DNA of 64,000 nucleotides from Lujinxingiaceae bacterium (GCA_013697635.1 JACCWM010000037.1:1-64000); one strand, 5' to 3'; counted from the first letter of the stretch, positions 1 through 11,160 are shown. The notes: generated by a model from the letters alone, not told the origin. Numbers and translations: made by a program.

Positions 1-195
1 GAAAAGCCTAAGATTACCGGCATCCGCTTATTTTAAGCGGTCCATCGTGGATCCGTATCCAGTGGGCTTCAGCGCTTCAGCGTTCAAAACGCGCGACCTG
101 CGCGCCGCCTAGTATCTCTGGCGCCGCGTGCCCAAACCCGCTAGGCTCAAACCCACGGGCACTCCCCTCTTCCCAAGCAGCAACGGGTCAAACTC
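1..195. other. Upstream non-coding stretch, possibly tail of a preceding gene
   Basis: No gene can be supported here. One plus-strand frame is open from the window edge to a TAG at 110-112, but its first codons (CTA, AGA, TTA) are unlike the high-GC codon use of the neighbours. It could still be the tail of a gene starting outside the window. No clear promoter or hairpin was seen. Confidence 0.3.
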
Positions 196-663
196 ATGGG
201 CAAAATCAAGCTCAGCGACACCTTGAAGTTCATCACCGACAAGCTCAACCGCGTCGCTGGCAGCAACTTCGAACTCGAGTTGATCCTCGCCCAGGAGTCC
301 GTCATGGCCGGCCGCCCGATCCGCGGCCAGGCGCGCCTTCGCTGCCCCAACGACAAGAAGCGCACGCTGGATTTCATGACGATCAGCGTCTCTGGTCAGG
401 TGCAACAAGACGGCCGCTGGGTCGAGTACACCCAGAGCGCCCAGATCGCCCACGACACCGAGCTGCCCATCGATAAAGAGTTCGTCGTACCGATCCTGAT
501 CAACGTCCCGCTCGATGCTGTACTGAGCGAGGACGGCGCCGTCTGGCGCCTGCGCGTGCAGGCCGATATCGACCGCACGATCGACCCGCGCGCCGAGGTG
601 CACTTTCAGGTGTTGAGTACGGGGACAGGCCAGCTAAAGCGAGAGCAGCCGGAAGAGGTGTGA
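196..663 (+). CDS. Spo0M/arrestin-like domain protein (probable)
   Basis: A 155-residue soluble protein without signal peptide or membrane segment. An N-terminal amphipathic stretch (about residues 1-20) precedes a region built of beta-strand-like segments (FELELILAQESVMAGRPIRG, then DFMTISVSGQV). This resembles the start of the arrestin-like fold in Spo0M/SpoOM family proteins, where a strand is followed by a 'GxxIxGxV' turn. The assignment rests on pattern only, and an unrelated beta-sandwich protein is possible. The gene converges on nuoN with 7 bases between the stops and appears monocistronic. The ribosome binding site before the ATG is weak. Confidence 0.5.
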   Translation: MGKIKLSDTLKFITDKLNRVAGSNFELELILAQESVMAGRPIRGQARLRCPNDKKRTLDFMTISVSGQVQQDGRWVEYTQSAQIAHDTELPIDKEFVVPILINVPLDAVLSEDGAVWRLRVQADIDRTIDPRAEVHFQVLSTGTGQLKREQPEEV

Positions 664-670
664 CTGCCTC

Positions 671-2341
671 TTAAAGAACGGGCTCAGCGGCCACGACCGC
701 CGGTTCCACCGCAAAGTCAGGGACGATCGGGTTGGCCTGGTCGATCACGCTTTGCACCGCGGCCGGTGCACCGACGAAGTCGACGATGGCTTCACGGCTG
801 AGCTCGAGGGCGCGGCCGGGAAAGATGCCCAGGTACAGCGTCAAGACTGCGCAGGCGACCACGGCGACCTTTGGGCCGATGTGGTCGAGCGGGCGAAACT
901 CGCGAAGCGCGGGCTTCATGTACATGTAGACCAGCACCTTGAGGTAGTAGTAGACGCCGGCCACGCTGGTGAGCACGCCGAGGATGACCAGGCCGATGAA
1001 GGCGAACTCGCCGGTCTGGATGCTGGCGTCGACGGCCGAGCTGAAGATGTAGAGCTTGGCCAAAAAGCCCGCCGTGGGGGGAATGCCCGCTGCGGAGAAC
1101 ATGCAGATGCCCATGACCAGGCCCATGACCGGGTACTTGAAGCCCAGGTTGCCAAGATCCTCGTAGGTCTCGACGGCTTCGCCGCGGCGACCGAAGTAGG
1201 CGAGCACGCCGAAGGCGCCGATCACGCCGAAGGTGTAGGCCACCAGGTAGAACAAGATCGCGTCGTTGTGCAAAAAGAAGGAGGGGTGCGAGTTGGCGGC
1301 CACAAAGCCGACCAGGATATAGCCTGCGTGGGCAACGCTCGAGTAGGCGAGCATGCGCTTGACGTTGTTCTGGGTAATCGCCACGAGGTTGCCGAGCACC
1401 ATGCTGGCGCCGGCCAGGACAAAGAGCACATCGATCCAGCCGTAGCCGAAGAAGCCGCCGCGAAGGCTCTCAAAGGAGAAGGCCACCACCATCACGCGCA
1501 GCATGGCGGCAAAGGCTATCGCCTTGACGGCCGAGGCCATGAAGCCAACGATCGGCGTCGGGCTGCCGGTGTAGACGTCCGGCGCCCAGATGTGAAACGG
1601 CACGGCGGCGATCTTGAAGGCAAAGCCGGACAGAATCAGCACAACGCCAACGAGCGCCATCCAATAGCCCGCGTGCACACCCTCGGCGACCTGCAGATAG
1701 GCCAGGTTATGACCGATGAACTCGAGGTTGGTCGTGCCGGTGGCGCCGTAAATCAGGGCGATGCCGTAGAGCATGATCGTGGCCGAGAAGGCCCCGAGCA
1801 CGAAGTACTTCATCGCCGCCTCGGCGCTGCGCCCGTCATCGCGCAGAAATCCGGCGAGCACGTAGATCGGGATCGACATGACCTCGAAGGCGACAAAGAG
1901 CGTGAGCAGATCGGCGGCGGCGACCATGAAAATCATGCCCACCACGCTCAATAGCACGAGCAGATAGTACTCGCCGCGGTCCATGCGGTGGCTTCGCAAA
2001 AACGCCGGGCTGCACAAGATCGCAAGCCCACCGGCCACCGAGGCCAGGGCCGCAAAGAAGAGCGCGAAGCGGTCGAAGTAGAGCATGCCGAAGAACACCG
2101 GGCGCGCGAGCACGTCGTCCCACAAAAAGTAGGTGCTCGCTGCGGCGACGCCGAGGCCGACCACGCTAAAGTAGGCCAGGTAGTCGCGCGGCGTGCCCTT
2201 GCGGTGAAAGACATCGATCAGGATGAACAAGATCGCCACCAGCGTGACGATCGCGCCGGGAATGAGCGCGTTGAGCTCAATGGCCGAGGGCGGCGTCAGC
2301 ATGGCGAGGTTGTTCATTTGGCTTAACTGCATATTCAGCAT
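671..2341 (-). CDS. nuoN: NADH-quinone oxidoreductase subunit N
   Basis: An antiporter-like membrane subunit of respiratory complex I that helps couple NADH oxidation to proton pumping across the inner membrane. The 556 residues form about 14 hydrophobic segments. The Mrp-antiporter/NuoN core is visible as 'LLTLFVAFEVMSIPIYVLAGF' and 'KRMLAYSSVAHAGYILVG', with the conserved glutamate and lysines of the proton path. It is longer than E. coli NuoN (about 485 residues), with N- and C-terminal extensions, the latter rich in Ala/Val/Pro. It is the last gene of the nuoJKLMN run. The start is uncertain because in-frame ATGs follow at codons 4 and 9. Confidence 0.95.
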   Translation of the reverse strand: MLNMQLSQMNNLAMLTPPSAIELNALIPGAIVTLVAILFILIDVFHRKGTPRDYLAYFSVVGLGVAAASTYFLWDDVLARPVFFGMLYFDRFALFFAALASVAGGLAILCSPAFLRSHRMDRGEYYLLVLLSVVGMIFMVAAADLLTLFVAFEVMSIPIYVLAGFLRDDGRSAEAAMKYFVLGAFSATIMLYGIALIYGATGTTNLEFIGHNLAYLQVAEGVHAGYWMALVGVVLILSGFAFKIAAVPFHIWAPDVYTGSPTPIVGFMASAVKAIAFAAMLRVMVVAFSFESLRGGFFGYGWIDVLFVLAGASMVLGNLVAITQNNVKRMLAYSSVAHAGYILVGFVAANSHPSFFLHNDAILFYLVAYTFGVIGAFGVLAYFGRRGEAVETYEDLGNLGFKYPVMGLVMGICMFSAAGIPPTAGFLAKLYIFSSAVDASIQTGEFAFIGLVILGVLTSVAGVYYYLKVLVYMYMKPALREFRPLDHIGPKVAVVACAVLTLYLGIFPGRALELSREAIVDFVGAPAAVQSVIDQANPIVPDFAVEPAVVAAEPVL

Positions 2342-2386
2342 GTCGGTCTCAGCTTGTCGACGTTCTGGGGTCGCTTGGTCAGTTGC

Positions 2387-4198
2387 TCAGCGTGCGCGTT
2401 TTGCGCGGGCCACGTCCACCATCGATCCCTCGGGGACCCAACCGGGCGCAGGCGGCTCAACGACGACCGTGCCCTGTGAAGTGACGTTGTTGTCCATGTA
2501 AGTCAGGAACTGGTGAATCGAGGGGTCCATGCGGCTCAAGAAGAACTTGGGAAACACGCCCATGAAGATCGCCATCAACACGATCGGCACCAGGTAGGTG
2601 ATCTCGCGGGCGTTGAGCCGGGCCAGCTTGAGGTTCTTCTCGTTGGTCACCGGGCCGAACATCACGCGCTTGAACATCCACAGCAAGTAGCCGGCGGCCA
2701 AAATAACGCCGGTGGTCGCAATAATCGTAAAAACGAAGGCCGTGATCTCGGGTCCAGCCTGCATACCTTCGGGCATCGGCCAAAACGGTGCCGGACCGAA
2801 CTCGTAGAGCCCGTAGCTGGCCGTGGCATCAAGCGGTTGAGCAAAGACCAGCGGCGCATCAAACCACAGAAACTGGCTTTTGGCCGTTCCAACCAGCGCC
2901 AAGAACTCGCCGACGAAGCCGTTGAGTCCGGGCAGGCCGGCCGAGGCAAAGACGATCACCAAAAACATCGTGGCGAACACGGGCATGACCTTGGAGATGC
3001 CGCCGAACTCGGAGATCATGCGCGTATGGCGGCGCTCATAGAGGATGCCCACGCACAAGAAGAGTCCGCCCGTGGCGATACCGTGGGCGAGCATGATGTA
3101 CATGCTGCCGGCGATACCCTGGGGCGTCATGGCGACCAGACCAAGCACGCAGAAGCCAAGATGGCTCACGGAGCTGTAGGCGACGAGCTTCTTGATGTCG
3201 TCTTGGACCAGCGCCACGATCGCGCCGTAGACGATGCCCACGACCGCCAGAATCGCGATATAGGGCGCAAAGAGCTTGAGCGCGTCGGGAAAGAGCGGGA
3301 AGGCATAGCGGATCATGCCGTAGATGCCCATCTTGAGCATGACGGCGGCCAGGATCACCGAGCCGGCCGTCGGGGCCTCGACGTGAGCGAGCGGCAACCA
3401 GGTGTGAAACGGAAACAGCGGCACCTTGATCGCAAAGGCCAAAAAGAAGGCCGCGAATAACCAGAACTGCTCCTGGAAGGTGAGGTTGACCGTCAGCAGG
3501 TCGGTGTACAAAAAGCTGTAGACGCCGCTTTGCTCGCCGACCTTGAAGTAGACATACAAGATCGCCACGAGCATCAGAATCGAGCCGACCATCGTGTAGA
3601 TGAAGAACTTGACCGCCGCCTGCACCCGGTTGGTGCCGCCCCATACGCCGATGATGATGTACATCGGGATGAGCATCACCTCCCAGAACACGTAGAACAA
3701 GAACACATCGAGGGCGACCAGCGCGCCGACCATGCCCATCTGCAAGAACAGCAGGCTGATCATGTACTCTTTGACGTTCTTGGTGACGGCCGAATAGGTC
3801 GACAAAATAGCGATCGGCATCAAGAAGGTGGTCAACAACACCAGCCAGATGCTGAAGCCATCGACGCCCAGATAGAAGTGCACGCCCAGCGTGGGAATCC
3901 ACTCAAAGGGGCCTTCGGTCAACTGGAAGGTAAAGGCCTGGCCCTCGGCAAAAGGAAGCGCCGGGTTGAAGTAGGCCATGATCCCAAGGCTGATCGCAAA
4001 GACCAACAGCGAGGTGAGCAGCGCCACGTTGCGAAGCGCCTGCACCTGCTCGCGCGGGATGAGCATGAGCACCAGCACGCCCAGAAGGGGTGCAAAGGTG
4101 GTCAACGTCAGCCAGGGAAATTGGCCCTGACCGTCGCCCAGCGCCGCGAGCATCGGATTTGCTGTCAGCGCACTGAAGAGGTGCGTCAGTTGTAACAT
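2387..4198 (-). CDS. nuoM: NADH-quinone oxidoreductase subunit M
   Basis: The second antiporter-like subunit of complex I in the inner membrane. The 603-residue polytopic protein contains the family signature 'FYVFWEVMLIPMYIIIGVWGG', 'HTWLPLAHVEAPTAGSVILA' and 'KKLVAYSSVSHLGFCVLG', which include the glutamate and lysines of the proton channel. It is about 90 residues longer than typical NuoM. Part of the excess is an insertion around residues 440-480 (ATASYGLYEFGPAPFWPMPE), the rest a Pro-rich C-terminal tail. It lies between nuoL and nuoN on the minus strand, with short gaps suggesting one transcript. Confidence 0.96.
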   Translation of the reverse strand: MLQLTHLFSALTANPMLAALGDGQGQFPWLTLTTFAPLLGVLVLMLIPREQVQALRNVALLTSLLVFAISLGIMAYFNPALPFAEGQAFTFQLTEGPFEWIPTLGVHFYLGVDGFSIWLVLLTTFLMPIAILSTYSAVTKNVKEYMISLLFLQMGMVGALVALDVFLFYVFWEVMLIPMYIIIGVWGGTNRVQAAVKFFIYTMVGSILMLVAILYVYFKVGEQSGVYSFLYTDLLTVNLTFQEQFWLFAAFFLAFAIKVPLFPFHTWLPLAHVEAPTAGSVILAAVMLKMGIYGMIRYAFPLFPDALKLFAPYIAILAVVGIVYGAIVALVQDDIKKLVAYSSVSHLGFCVLGLVAMTPQGIAGSMYIMLAHGIATGGLFLCVGILYERRHTRMISEFGGISKVMPVFATMFLVIVFASAGLPGLNGFVGEFLALVGTAKSQFLWFDAPLVFAQPLDATASYGLYEFGPAPFWPMPEGMQAGPEITAFVFTIIATTGVILAAGYLLWMFKRVMFGPVTNEKNLKLARLNAREITYLVPIVLMAIFMGVFPKFFLSRMDPSIHQFLTYMDNNVTSQGTVVVEPPAPGWVPEGSMVDVARAKRAR

Positions 4199-4269
4199 CG
4201 CGTTCTTACCTTTGAAGTGAGCCTTTAGCCGTTGGCTAGCAGCCTTTGGTTCCTAACGAGTGCTGTCGC

Positions 4270-6399
<2,130 letters not shown>

Positions 6400-6492
6400 C
6401 TTCGCCTGTTCTTACAAAAGTATCCGAAACGGCCAGGCCCCGAAAGTGAGCCCGAAAGAGGCTTGGCCTGGCGCGAGCTCGTGATTTTTGGG

Positions 6493-6804
6493 TCAGTACC
6501 GCAGTTGCTGGGCCTCATCGACATTGACGCTGCGCTTGTGGCGAAACACATGGAGCACGATCGCCAGGGCCACGGCGGCCTCGGCGGCGGCCACAGCCAT
6601 CACGAAGAAGGCGAAGATGTGGCCATCCATGTCAAAGCGGTACTTGCTAAAGGCAATGAACGTCAGGTTGACCGAGTTGAGCATGAGCTCAATGCTCATG
6701 AACAAGATGATCGCGTTGCGTCGAACGAGCACGCCCACCAGGCCGATGCTGAAGATCGCGGCCGAGAGCAGCAAGTAATGAATTAGGGTCGGTTCCCAGG
6801 ACAT
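6493..6804 (-). CDS. nuoK: NADH-quinone oxidoreductase subunit K
   Basis: A small complex I membrane subunit of 103 residues, the normal family length. Three transmembrane segments are visible. The conserved acidic residues of the E-channel lie in '[20 protein letters not shown]', where the Glu of 'SIELMLN' is the key proton-path residue. The second conserved glutamate sits in '[13 protein letters not shown]'. It lies 20 bases downstream of nuoJ. Confidence 0.97.
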   Translation of the reverse strand: MSWEPTLIHYLLLSAAIFSIGLVGVLVRRNAIILFMSIELMLNSVNLTFIAFSKYRFDMDGHIFAFFVMAVAAAEAAVALAIVLHVFRHKRSVNVDEAQQLRY

Positions 6805-6824
6805 GGTGCGAACTCCAGAGGTGC

Positions 6825-7601
6825 TTAAGCGACGCGGCGCTTGGCGATGATCATGGCGCCGATGATTGCCGCAAGCAGCAAAATCGCCGTGAGCTCGAAT
6901 GGGATGACAAAGCGATTGACGAGCAGCACGCTGATCGGTTGGGTCGTGCCGTAAAGACCGGTGCGGCCAGGAACCGTGCCGATTCGGTCCTCTTGGTGGC
7001 GCAGCGAGGGCGGCACCTCAAAGGGTTGGTTCGGGTCGAAAGGACGGTATTTGCCGTCGGCCGGCGTGGCCGTGCCCTCCTCGAAGCTGCGCAAGCGGGC
7101 TTTGAAGCCGGCCTCGAGCGCATCTTCGTTGAGATCGGCGTAGAGACCGGGCACACGGCTGGGCGTCTGGATGAGCACCGCCTGGGTGCCCTCCTCGTCG
7201 GCCTGCGCCACGATCGCGGCCTGCGTACGGCCCTCGGCCACGGCCCCCTTGTCGACGACGAGGCTAATCGCCGTTCCGATAAAGAAGAACATGGCCAGCC
7301 CGCCAAGCACCGCGACTGCGTGGTGCAGGCTAAAGCGCGTCTCGCCCAGATCCTCGTCGCGAAGATTGAGCAACATGATGATGAAGAGAAACAACACCAT
7401 GATTGCGCCGCCGTAGACCAGCACTTGCACGATCGCCATAAAGTGCGCAGAGAGCAGCACGTAGAGACCGGCAAAGAAGAAAAAGTCGACGATCAGGGCC
7501 ATCGCGCAGTAGAGCGGGTTTCGCAATACGATGACGGCGCTACTCGTAATGAGTGCGCCGGCCGCGAAAATCCAGAACAACAGGGGTTCCCAAATACCCA
7601 T
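6825..7601 (-). CDS. nuoJ: NADH-quinone oxidoreductase subunit J with enlarged periplasmic/loop insertion
   Basis: A complex I membrane subunit. Four transmembrane helices occupy about residues 7-113, including the NuoJ signature '[22 protein letters not shown]'. The final helix is at about 228-250. At 258 residues it is much longer than usual (165-200). The excess is a hydrophilic segment of roughly 105 residues (about 117-222) between the fourth and fifth helices, containing '[20 protein letters not shown]' and '[20 protein letters not shown]'. The reading frame is intact and no frameshift is suggested. This gene opens the nuoJKLMN run after a 188-base gap from nuoF. Confidence 0.94.
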   Translation of the reverse strand: MGIWEPLLFWIFAAGALITSSAVIVLRNPLYCAMALIVDFFFFAGLYVLLSAHFMAIVQVLVYGGAIMVLFLFIIMLLNLRDEDLGETRFSLHHAVAVLGGLAMFFFIGTAISLVVDKGAVAEGRTQAAIVAQADEEGTQAVLIQTPSRVPGLYADLNEDALEAGFKARLRSFEEGTATPADGKYRPFDPNQPFEVPPSLRHQEDRIGTVPGRTGLYGTTQPISVLLVNRFVIPFELTAILLLAAIIGAMIIAKRRVA

Positions 7602-7789
7602 TTTGCTACTCCATTTGGGGCCGCGCCGAGCCGGAGAAATTCAGGGCTCGGGGCGCTCGAAACCATCCTGGCGACAGGCCCTCTTTGAAGTGGGCGCCAT
7701 GCACCAAGCGGGTGTCTGATAGCGCACTTTACCAAGAAGGTCAAAGGGTGAAACACTCTGTTGCGATTGGCGCCCGGGCGCCATGGAAC
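7602..7789. other. nuoF-nuoJ intergenic gap with 16-bp palindrome
   Basis: This gap stands where nuoG, nuoH and nuoI lie in the canonical order. No coding remnant of those genes is visible. A perfect palindrome TGGCGCCCGGGCGCCA at 7768-7783 begins 7 bases beyond the nuoF stop. It could fold into a hairpin at the nuoEF transcript end, but no T-run follows on the minus strand, so it is not a classical intrinsic terminator. Confidence 0.6.
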
Positions 7790-9091
7790 TCAGGCCGCGA
7801 CGCTCGATCGAAGGCGCTTCTTGGTCCACGCCGGATAGGGGCAGCAGCCTTGCTTGATGTGCGCGTCGAACTCGGAGCGAAAGACCTGGATGTAGCTTCG
7901 CACCGGGATCGCGATCGAGTCGCCCAAAGCGCAGATCGTGTTGCCCTCGATGTTGCTGCACATGTCGAGCAGCAGATCGAGATCTTCTGGGCGGCCGCGA
8001 CCGGCCTCGATCGCGTCGAGCACCTTGGTGGCCCAGCCCGTACCTTCACGGCACGGCGTACACTGGCCACAGGACTCGTGGTGGTAGAAGGCCGCCAGGC
8101 GCGCGGCCACGCGCACCATGCAGGTGTTGGTGTCCATGAAGGTCACACACCCCGTGCCCAGGCTGCTGCCGGCCTCGCGCATGGTCTCAAAGCCCATCAC
8201 AGCGTCGAGCTTGTCGGGCGTGAGCACGGCGCAAGACGAGCCGCCCGGGATGAAGGCCTTGAGCTCGTGGCCGTCGAGCATGCCGCCGCCGTACTCCTCG
8301 AGCAGCTCGCGCACGGTGATGCCGCTTCGGGCCTCGTAGACGCCGGGGCGCTTGATCGGACCGGAGACGCCGTAGAGCTTGGGGCCGCCGTTTTTCTCCA
8401 CACCCATGGCGGCGAACCACTCGCCGCCATGCTCGATGATAAATGGGATCGCCGAGATCGTCTCGACGTTGTTGACGATCGTCGGCGCCTGAAACAGACC
8501 GACGACGGCCGGAAACGGAGGTTTCATGCGCGGCTGGCCGCTCTTGCCCTCGAGGCCCTCGATCAAGCCGGTCTCCTCGCCGCAGATATAGGCGCCGCCG
8601 CCGGGGTGCACGTAGAGATCGAAGTCAAAGCCCTTGCCCAGGATGTTCTTTCCCAGATAACCCTTGGCGTAGGCCTCCTTGACGGCGGCCTCGAGGCGGC
8701 GGATCGCGTGTTGCATCTCACCGCGAACGAAGATGTAGCCATAGCGAATCCCCAGCGCCCAGGCGGCGATGATGCAGCCCTCGATGTGGCGATGCGGGTC
8801 GAGCTCCATCAGGTAGCGGTCCTTGAAGGTGCCCGGCTCGCCCTCGTCGGCGTTGATCACGAGGTACTTGGGTACGTCGCTCTCCTTGGGCAAGAAGCTC
8901 CACTTGATTCCACAAGGAAAACCCGCGCCGCCACGGCCGCGCAGGTTGGACTTCTTGACCTCGTTGATGATCGAGTCGCCATCCATCGTCACGGCTCTTT
9001 TGAGCGCCTGGTAGCCGCCATGTTTTTCGAACACCGCGAGGGTGTGCGCGTTGGGGATGTCGAAGTTTCGGCTCAGAAATCTCTCTTCCAT
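7790..9091 (-). CDS. nuoF: NADH-quinone oxidoreductase subunit F (NADH/FMN-binding)
   Basis: The complex I subunit that binds NADH and FMN and carries the N3 [4Fe-4S] cluster. The 433 residues show the FMN/NADH glycine-rich loop 'LRGRGGAGFPCGIKW' (about 50-65) and 'GAYICGEETGLIEGLEGK'. Three cluster ligands lie in 'ESCGQCTPCREGT' (about 345-357) and the fourth cysteine in 'NTICALGD' (about 395). Normal length. It follows nuoE after 58 bases. The usual next gene, nuoG, is absent. Confidence 0.97.
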   Translation of the reverse strand: MEERFLSRNFDIPNAHTLAVFEKHGGYQALKRAVTMDGDSIINEVKKSNLRGRGGAGFPCGIKWSFLPKESDVPKYLVINADEGEPGTFKDRYLMELDPHRHIEGCIIAAWALGIRYGYIFVRGEMQHAIRRLEAAVKEAYAKGYLGKNILGKGFDFDLYVHPGGGAYICGEETGLIEGLEGKSGQPRMKPPFPAVVGLFQAPTIVNNVETISAIPFIIEHGGEWFAAMGVEKNGGPKLYGVSGPIKRPGVYEARSGITVRELLEEYGGGMLDGHELKAFIPGGSSCAVLTPDKLDAVMGFETMREAGSSLGTGCVTFMDTNTCMVRVAARLAAFYHHESCGQCTPCREGTGWATKVLDAIEAGRGRPEDLDLLLDMCSNIEGNTICALGDSIAIPVRSYIQVFRSEFDAHIKQGCCPYPAWTKKRLRSSVAA

Positions 9092-9149
9092 GACAAACCT
9101 ACTCGTGTTTCGTCTCGTATTGCGTCGCTGAGGTGCGCAGACGGCGCGC

Positions 9150-9677
9150 TCAGTGCATTTCGGCGGGATTGGGCAGCGTGGCGATGCGCTTGTTGAGATC
9201 GGCTAAGATCGTATCGACGCGCTCCGCCGAGAGGTTCTCGAAGTACTCGATCTCCCCATCGGAGAAGGTCGCCTGGAACATGGGAGCGGTGCCACAGGAG
9301 GCCAAACACTCCACCTCGCTCAGCGTGTAGTTGCCATCGGCGCTGGTCTCGCCGACGCGAACGCCGAGCACCTCCTCGAGGTGCTCGAGGATCTCGTAGC
9401 CGCCGCGCAGCGCGCAGGTCAACGTCGTGCATACCTGCACGTGACACTTACCGACGGGCTGCATGTTGTACATGCTGTAAAAGGTCGCCACGGTGAGCAC
9501 CTTGGTCGGATGCAATTCGAGGCGGCGGGCCACGTAATCCATGACCTCGACCGAGATCCAACCGAACTCGCTCTGGGCAAGATGCAGGGCCGGCAACAGC
9601 GCAGCAAGCGTGTTGGGGTAGCGCGAGACGAGGTCCTTAAAGTGGACTTCGGCCTTCTCTGAGAACGCGAGTGCCAT
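9150..9677 (-). CDS. nuoE: NADH-quinone oxidoreductase subunit E ([2Fe-2S] protein)
   Basis: The thioredoxin-fold complex I subunit that carries the N1a [2Fe-2S] cluster and partners NuoF. The 175 residues contain 'VQVCTTLTCALRGG' (CX4C) and 'ECLASCGTAPM' (CX3C), the four cluster ligands. An AAGGAAGG ribosome binding site sits 7 bases before the ATG. It is the first gene of this locus. A TTGACA -35-like hexamer lies upstream, but the matching -10 is poor. Confidence 0.97.
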   Translation of the reverse strand: MALAFSEKAEVHFKDLVSRYPNTLAALLPALHLAQSEFGWISVEVMDYVARRLELHPTKVLTVATFYSMYNMQPVGKCHVQVCTTLTCALRGGYEILEHLEEVLGVRVGETSADGNYTLSEVECLASCGTAPMFQATFSDGEIEYFENLSAERVDTILADLNKRIATLPNPAEMH

Positions 9678-9748
9678 ACGACGGCCTTCCTTGAAATGGT
9701 GGTACGCTCGGACAGTGCTAAGAATAGGTCCGGCGAAAAATCACCAGA

Positions 9749-9777
9749 AGCTAAATCCCAACCGCTGCTACTGTCAA
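9749..9777 (-). promoter_or_regulatory. Candidate sigma-70-type promoter for nuoEF
   Basis: On the minus strand a perfect -35 hexamer TTGACA (9777-9772) is followed after 17 bases by TTAGCT (9754-9749), a poor -10 match. It lies about 72 bases ahead of the nuoE start codon. The position is right, but the -10 is weak. Confidence 0.3.
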
Positions 9778-9842
9778 GAATGGACGGCGCTTGAAGCGAG
9801 AAACCCGCTGGCAACGGCCACAATTCGTCAAACACTGCAGGC

Positions 9843-10337
9843 TCAAAGATATTCTCGAGGCCCCATGCGATAATAAAATCGCTCACGACCCAACCGATGA
9901 AAACCCAGGGAGCGATAGAGGATCGAAGCCGGCGTATTGCCCTGGTAGGCCTCCAGATCAATGCCCTTGATGCCGTTCTCGTCGGCATAATTCAAGAGTT
10001 CCTCGACGAGCATGCGTCCGATTGAGTGACGCCGCGCCTCGTGGGTGACAAAGAGCTCCTCAATCCACAGCGAGCGTCCGGCAAACTTGAGCGACCAGTT
10101 GAAATTGGCGAGGATCACGCCCACGGCATCGGCGCCGGGCTCGAGGCGCGCCACGATGCAAAGGCACTCGCGCGGCTCGCGATGGGTCGAGGCGATGACG
10201 TCGCGGGCGACCTGCTCGAGCTCGTCGAGTTTGGCGTCGACGCCCAGATCACGCATGTCCTCGTAGAACAAGCGCCCGACTGCCTCAACATCGCTCAAAA
10301 CTGCAGTTTCGATGAGAACTGCACTCTCTGCGTCCAT
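9843..10337 (-). CDS. GNAT-family N-acetyltransferase
   Basis: A predicted acetyl-CoA-dependent acetyltransferase of 164 residues; the substrate is unknown. The GNAT core is visible as 'LWIEELFVTHEARRHSIGRM', where R-R-H-S-I-G is the acetyl-CoA phosphate-binding (Q/R-x-x-G-x-G/A-like) loop. It continues as 'GIDLEAYQGNTPASILYRSL' and 'YRSLGFHRLGRERFYYRM', the C-terminal strand typical of the fold. The start at 10337 is chosen because GGGAGG precedes it by 6 bases. An upstream TTG start at 10367 lacks such a site. It follows the hemerythrin gene closely and is probably co-transcribed. Confidence 0.85.
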   Translation of the reverse strand: MDAESAVLIETAVLSDVEAVGRLFYEDMRDLGVDAKLDELEQVARDVIASTHREPRECLCIVARLEPGADAVGVILANFNWSLKFAGRSLWIEELFVTHEARRHSIGRMLVEELLNYADENGIKGIDLEAYQGNTPASILYRSLGFHRLGRERFYYRMGPREYL

Positions 10338-10370
10338 CCCAGCCTCCCTAAACAAACGTGTGTCCAACGC

Positions 10371-10877
10371 CTAGATGCTCTGCATCTCGCGAAGCAGGAT
10401 AATGCGCTCTGCGGGCGGAATCCTCGAGAGCACCACGTCGAAGAGCTTTTGCTCCTCGACGGTGTGCTGGCGAACGAGCTCTTTCATGCCGCGCAAGACC
10501 TCGAGAATCGGCTCGACGTTGACCGCCAGCGTGGCCGCATTCTTCTTGAACTGCTGCTGCAACCAGCGGGTGCGCTCGCACATGGTTTCGTGGGCCTCGA
10601 CGAGGCGAGCGACCTCAGCGCCAAGCTCGGGGAAACGGGTCTCAATGTCGACAAAGAAGATCTCTTCCTCTTGATTGAAATGATGCAGCATCTCGTCGAG
10701 CGCGACGGCCAGATCCTCGGCGGCCATCTCGACGATCTCGTCGCGCGACTGGTCTTCAAATTCGCCGGCGGCAATCTTCTCGAAGCGCTCGTGAAGATCA
10801 TCAAAGAGGCGGCAGAGGTGCTCGTGCTCGTGGTGTACACGATCGATGAGATCGGATCGGGTCTGATTATCACTCAT
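10371..10877 (-). CDS. Hemerythrin HHE cation-binding domain protein
   Basis: A 168-residue cytoplasmic four-helix-bundle protein expected to bind a di-iron centre and sense or carry O2 or NO. Ligand-type residues are visible in order: 'HHEHEHLCRLFDDL' (about 14-27), 'HHFNQEEEIFF' (HxxxE), 'EAHETMCERT' and 'RQHTVEEQKLF' (HTxxEE). The ATG at 10877 gives a conventional start. An upstream in-frame extension to 10994 is low-quality sequence. It lies just upstream of the GNAT gene and beside the complex I locus, which fits a redox role, but the exact function is unknown. Confidence 0.85.
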   Translation of the reverse strand: MSDNQTRSDLIDRVHHEHEHLCRLFDDLHERFEKIAAGEFEDQSRDEIVEMAAEDLAVALDEMLHHFNQEEEIFFVDIETRFPELGAEVARLVEAHETMCERTRWLQQQFKKNAATLAVNVEPILEVLRGMKELVRQHTVEEQKLFDVVLSRIPPAERIILLREMQSI

Positions 10878-11083
10878 GAATCTACGACCACCTCTAGAAA
10901 ACTTCGGCAAAAGCGAGGCCCCATGAGGCCCTGGCAAATCCGATAGTTCGACTCTGACGCGCGTTGTCCAACGCAGGCCCAACACTATAGCCACATTTCA
11001 AGTTTCGCAAGCCTGCTCAACGCCTTGGACCAAGCGGCGGTGACGGTGTGGGCGCGAGGTCAACGCGCAGGGCTTGGAGCTTT

Positions 11084-11102
11084 ATTGCAATACCATTGCA
11101 AT
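11084..11102. promoter_or_regulatory. Palindromic operator overlapping a promoter
   Basis: ATTGCAATACCATTGCAAT consists of two ATTGCAAT palindromes centred 11 bp apart, one helical turn. Hexamer TTGCAA at 11085-11090 and TATAGC at 11108-11113 have a 17-base spacer and make a plausible sigma-70 promoter. The operator thus covers the -35. This geometry suits a repressor, possibly a Fur/Zur-family metal regulator given the downstream His/Cys-rich lipoprotein. The identity of the regulator is inference. Confidence 0.55.
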
Positions 11103-11160
11103 TAAACTATAGCGGTGGGAAGGCTGATGGAAGCCTCGAACCGCGCCACATAAAGGTCTT

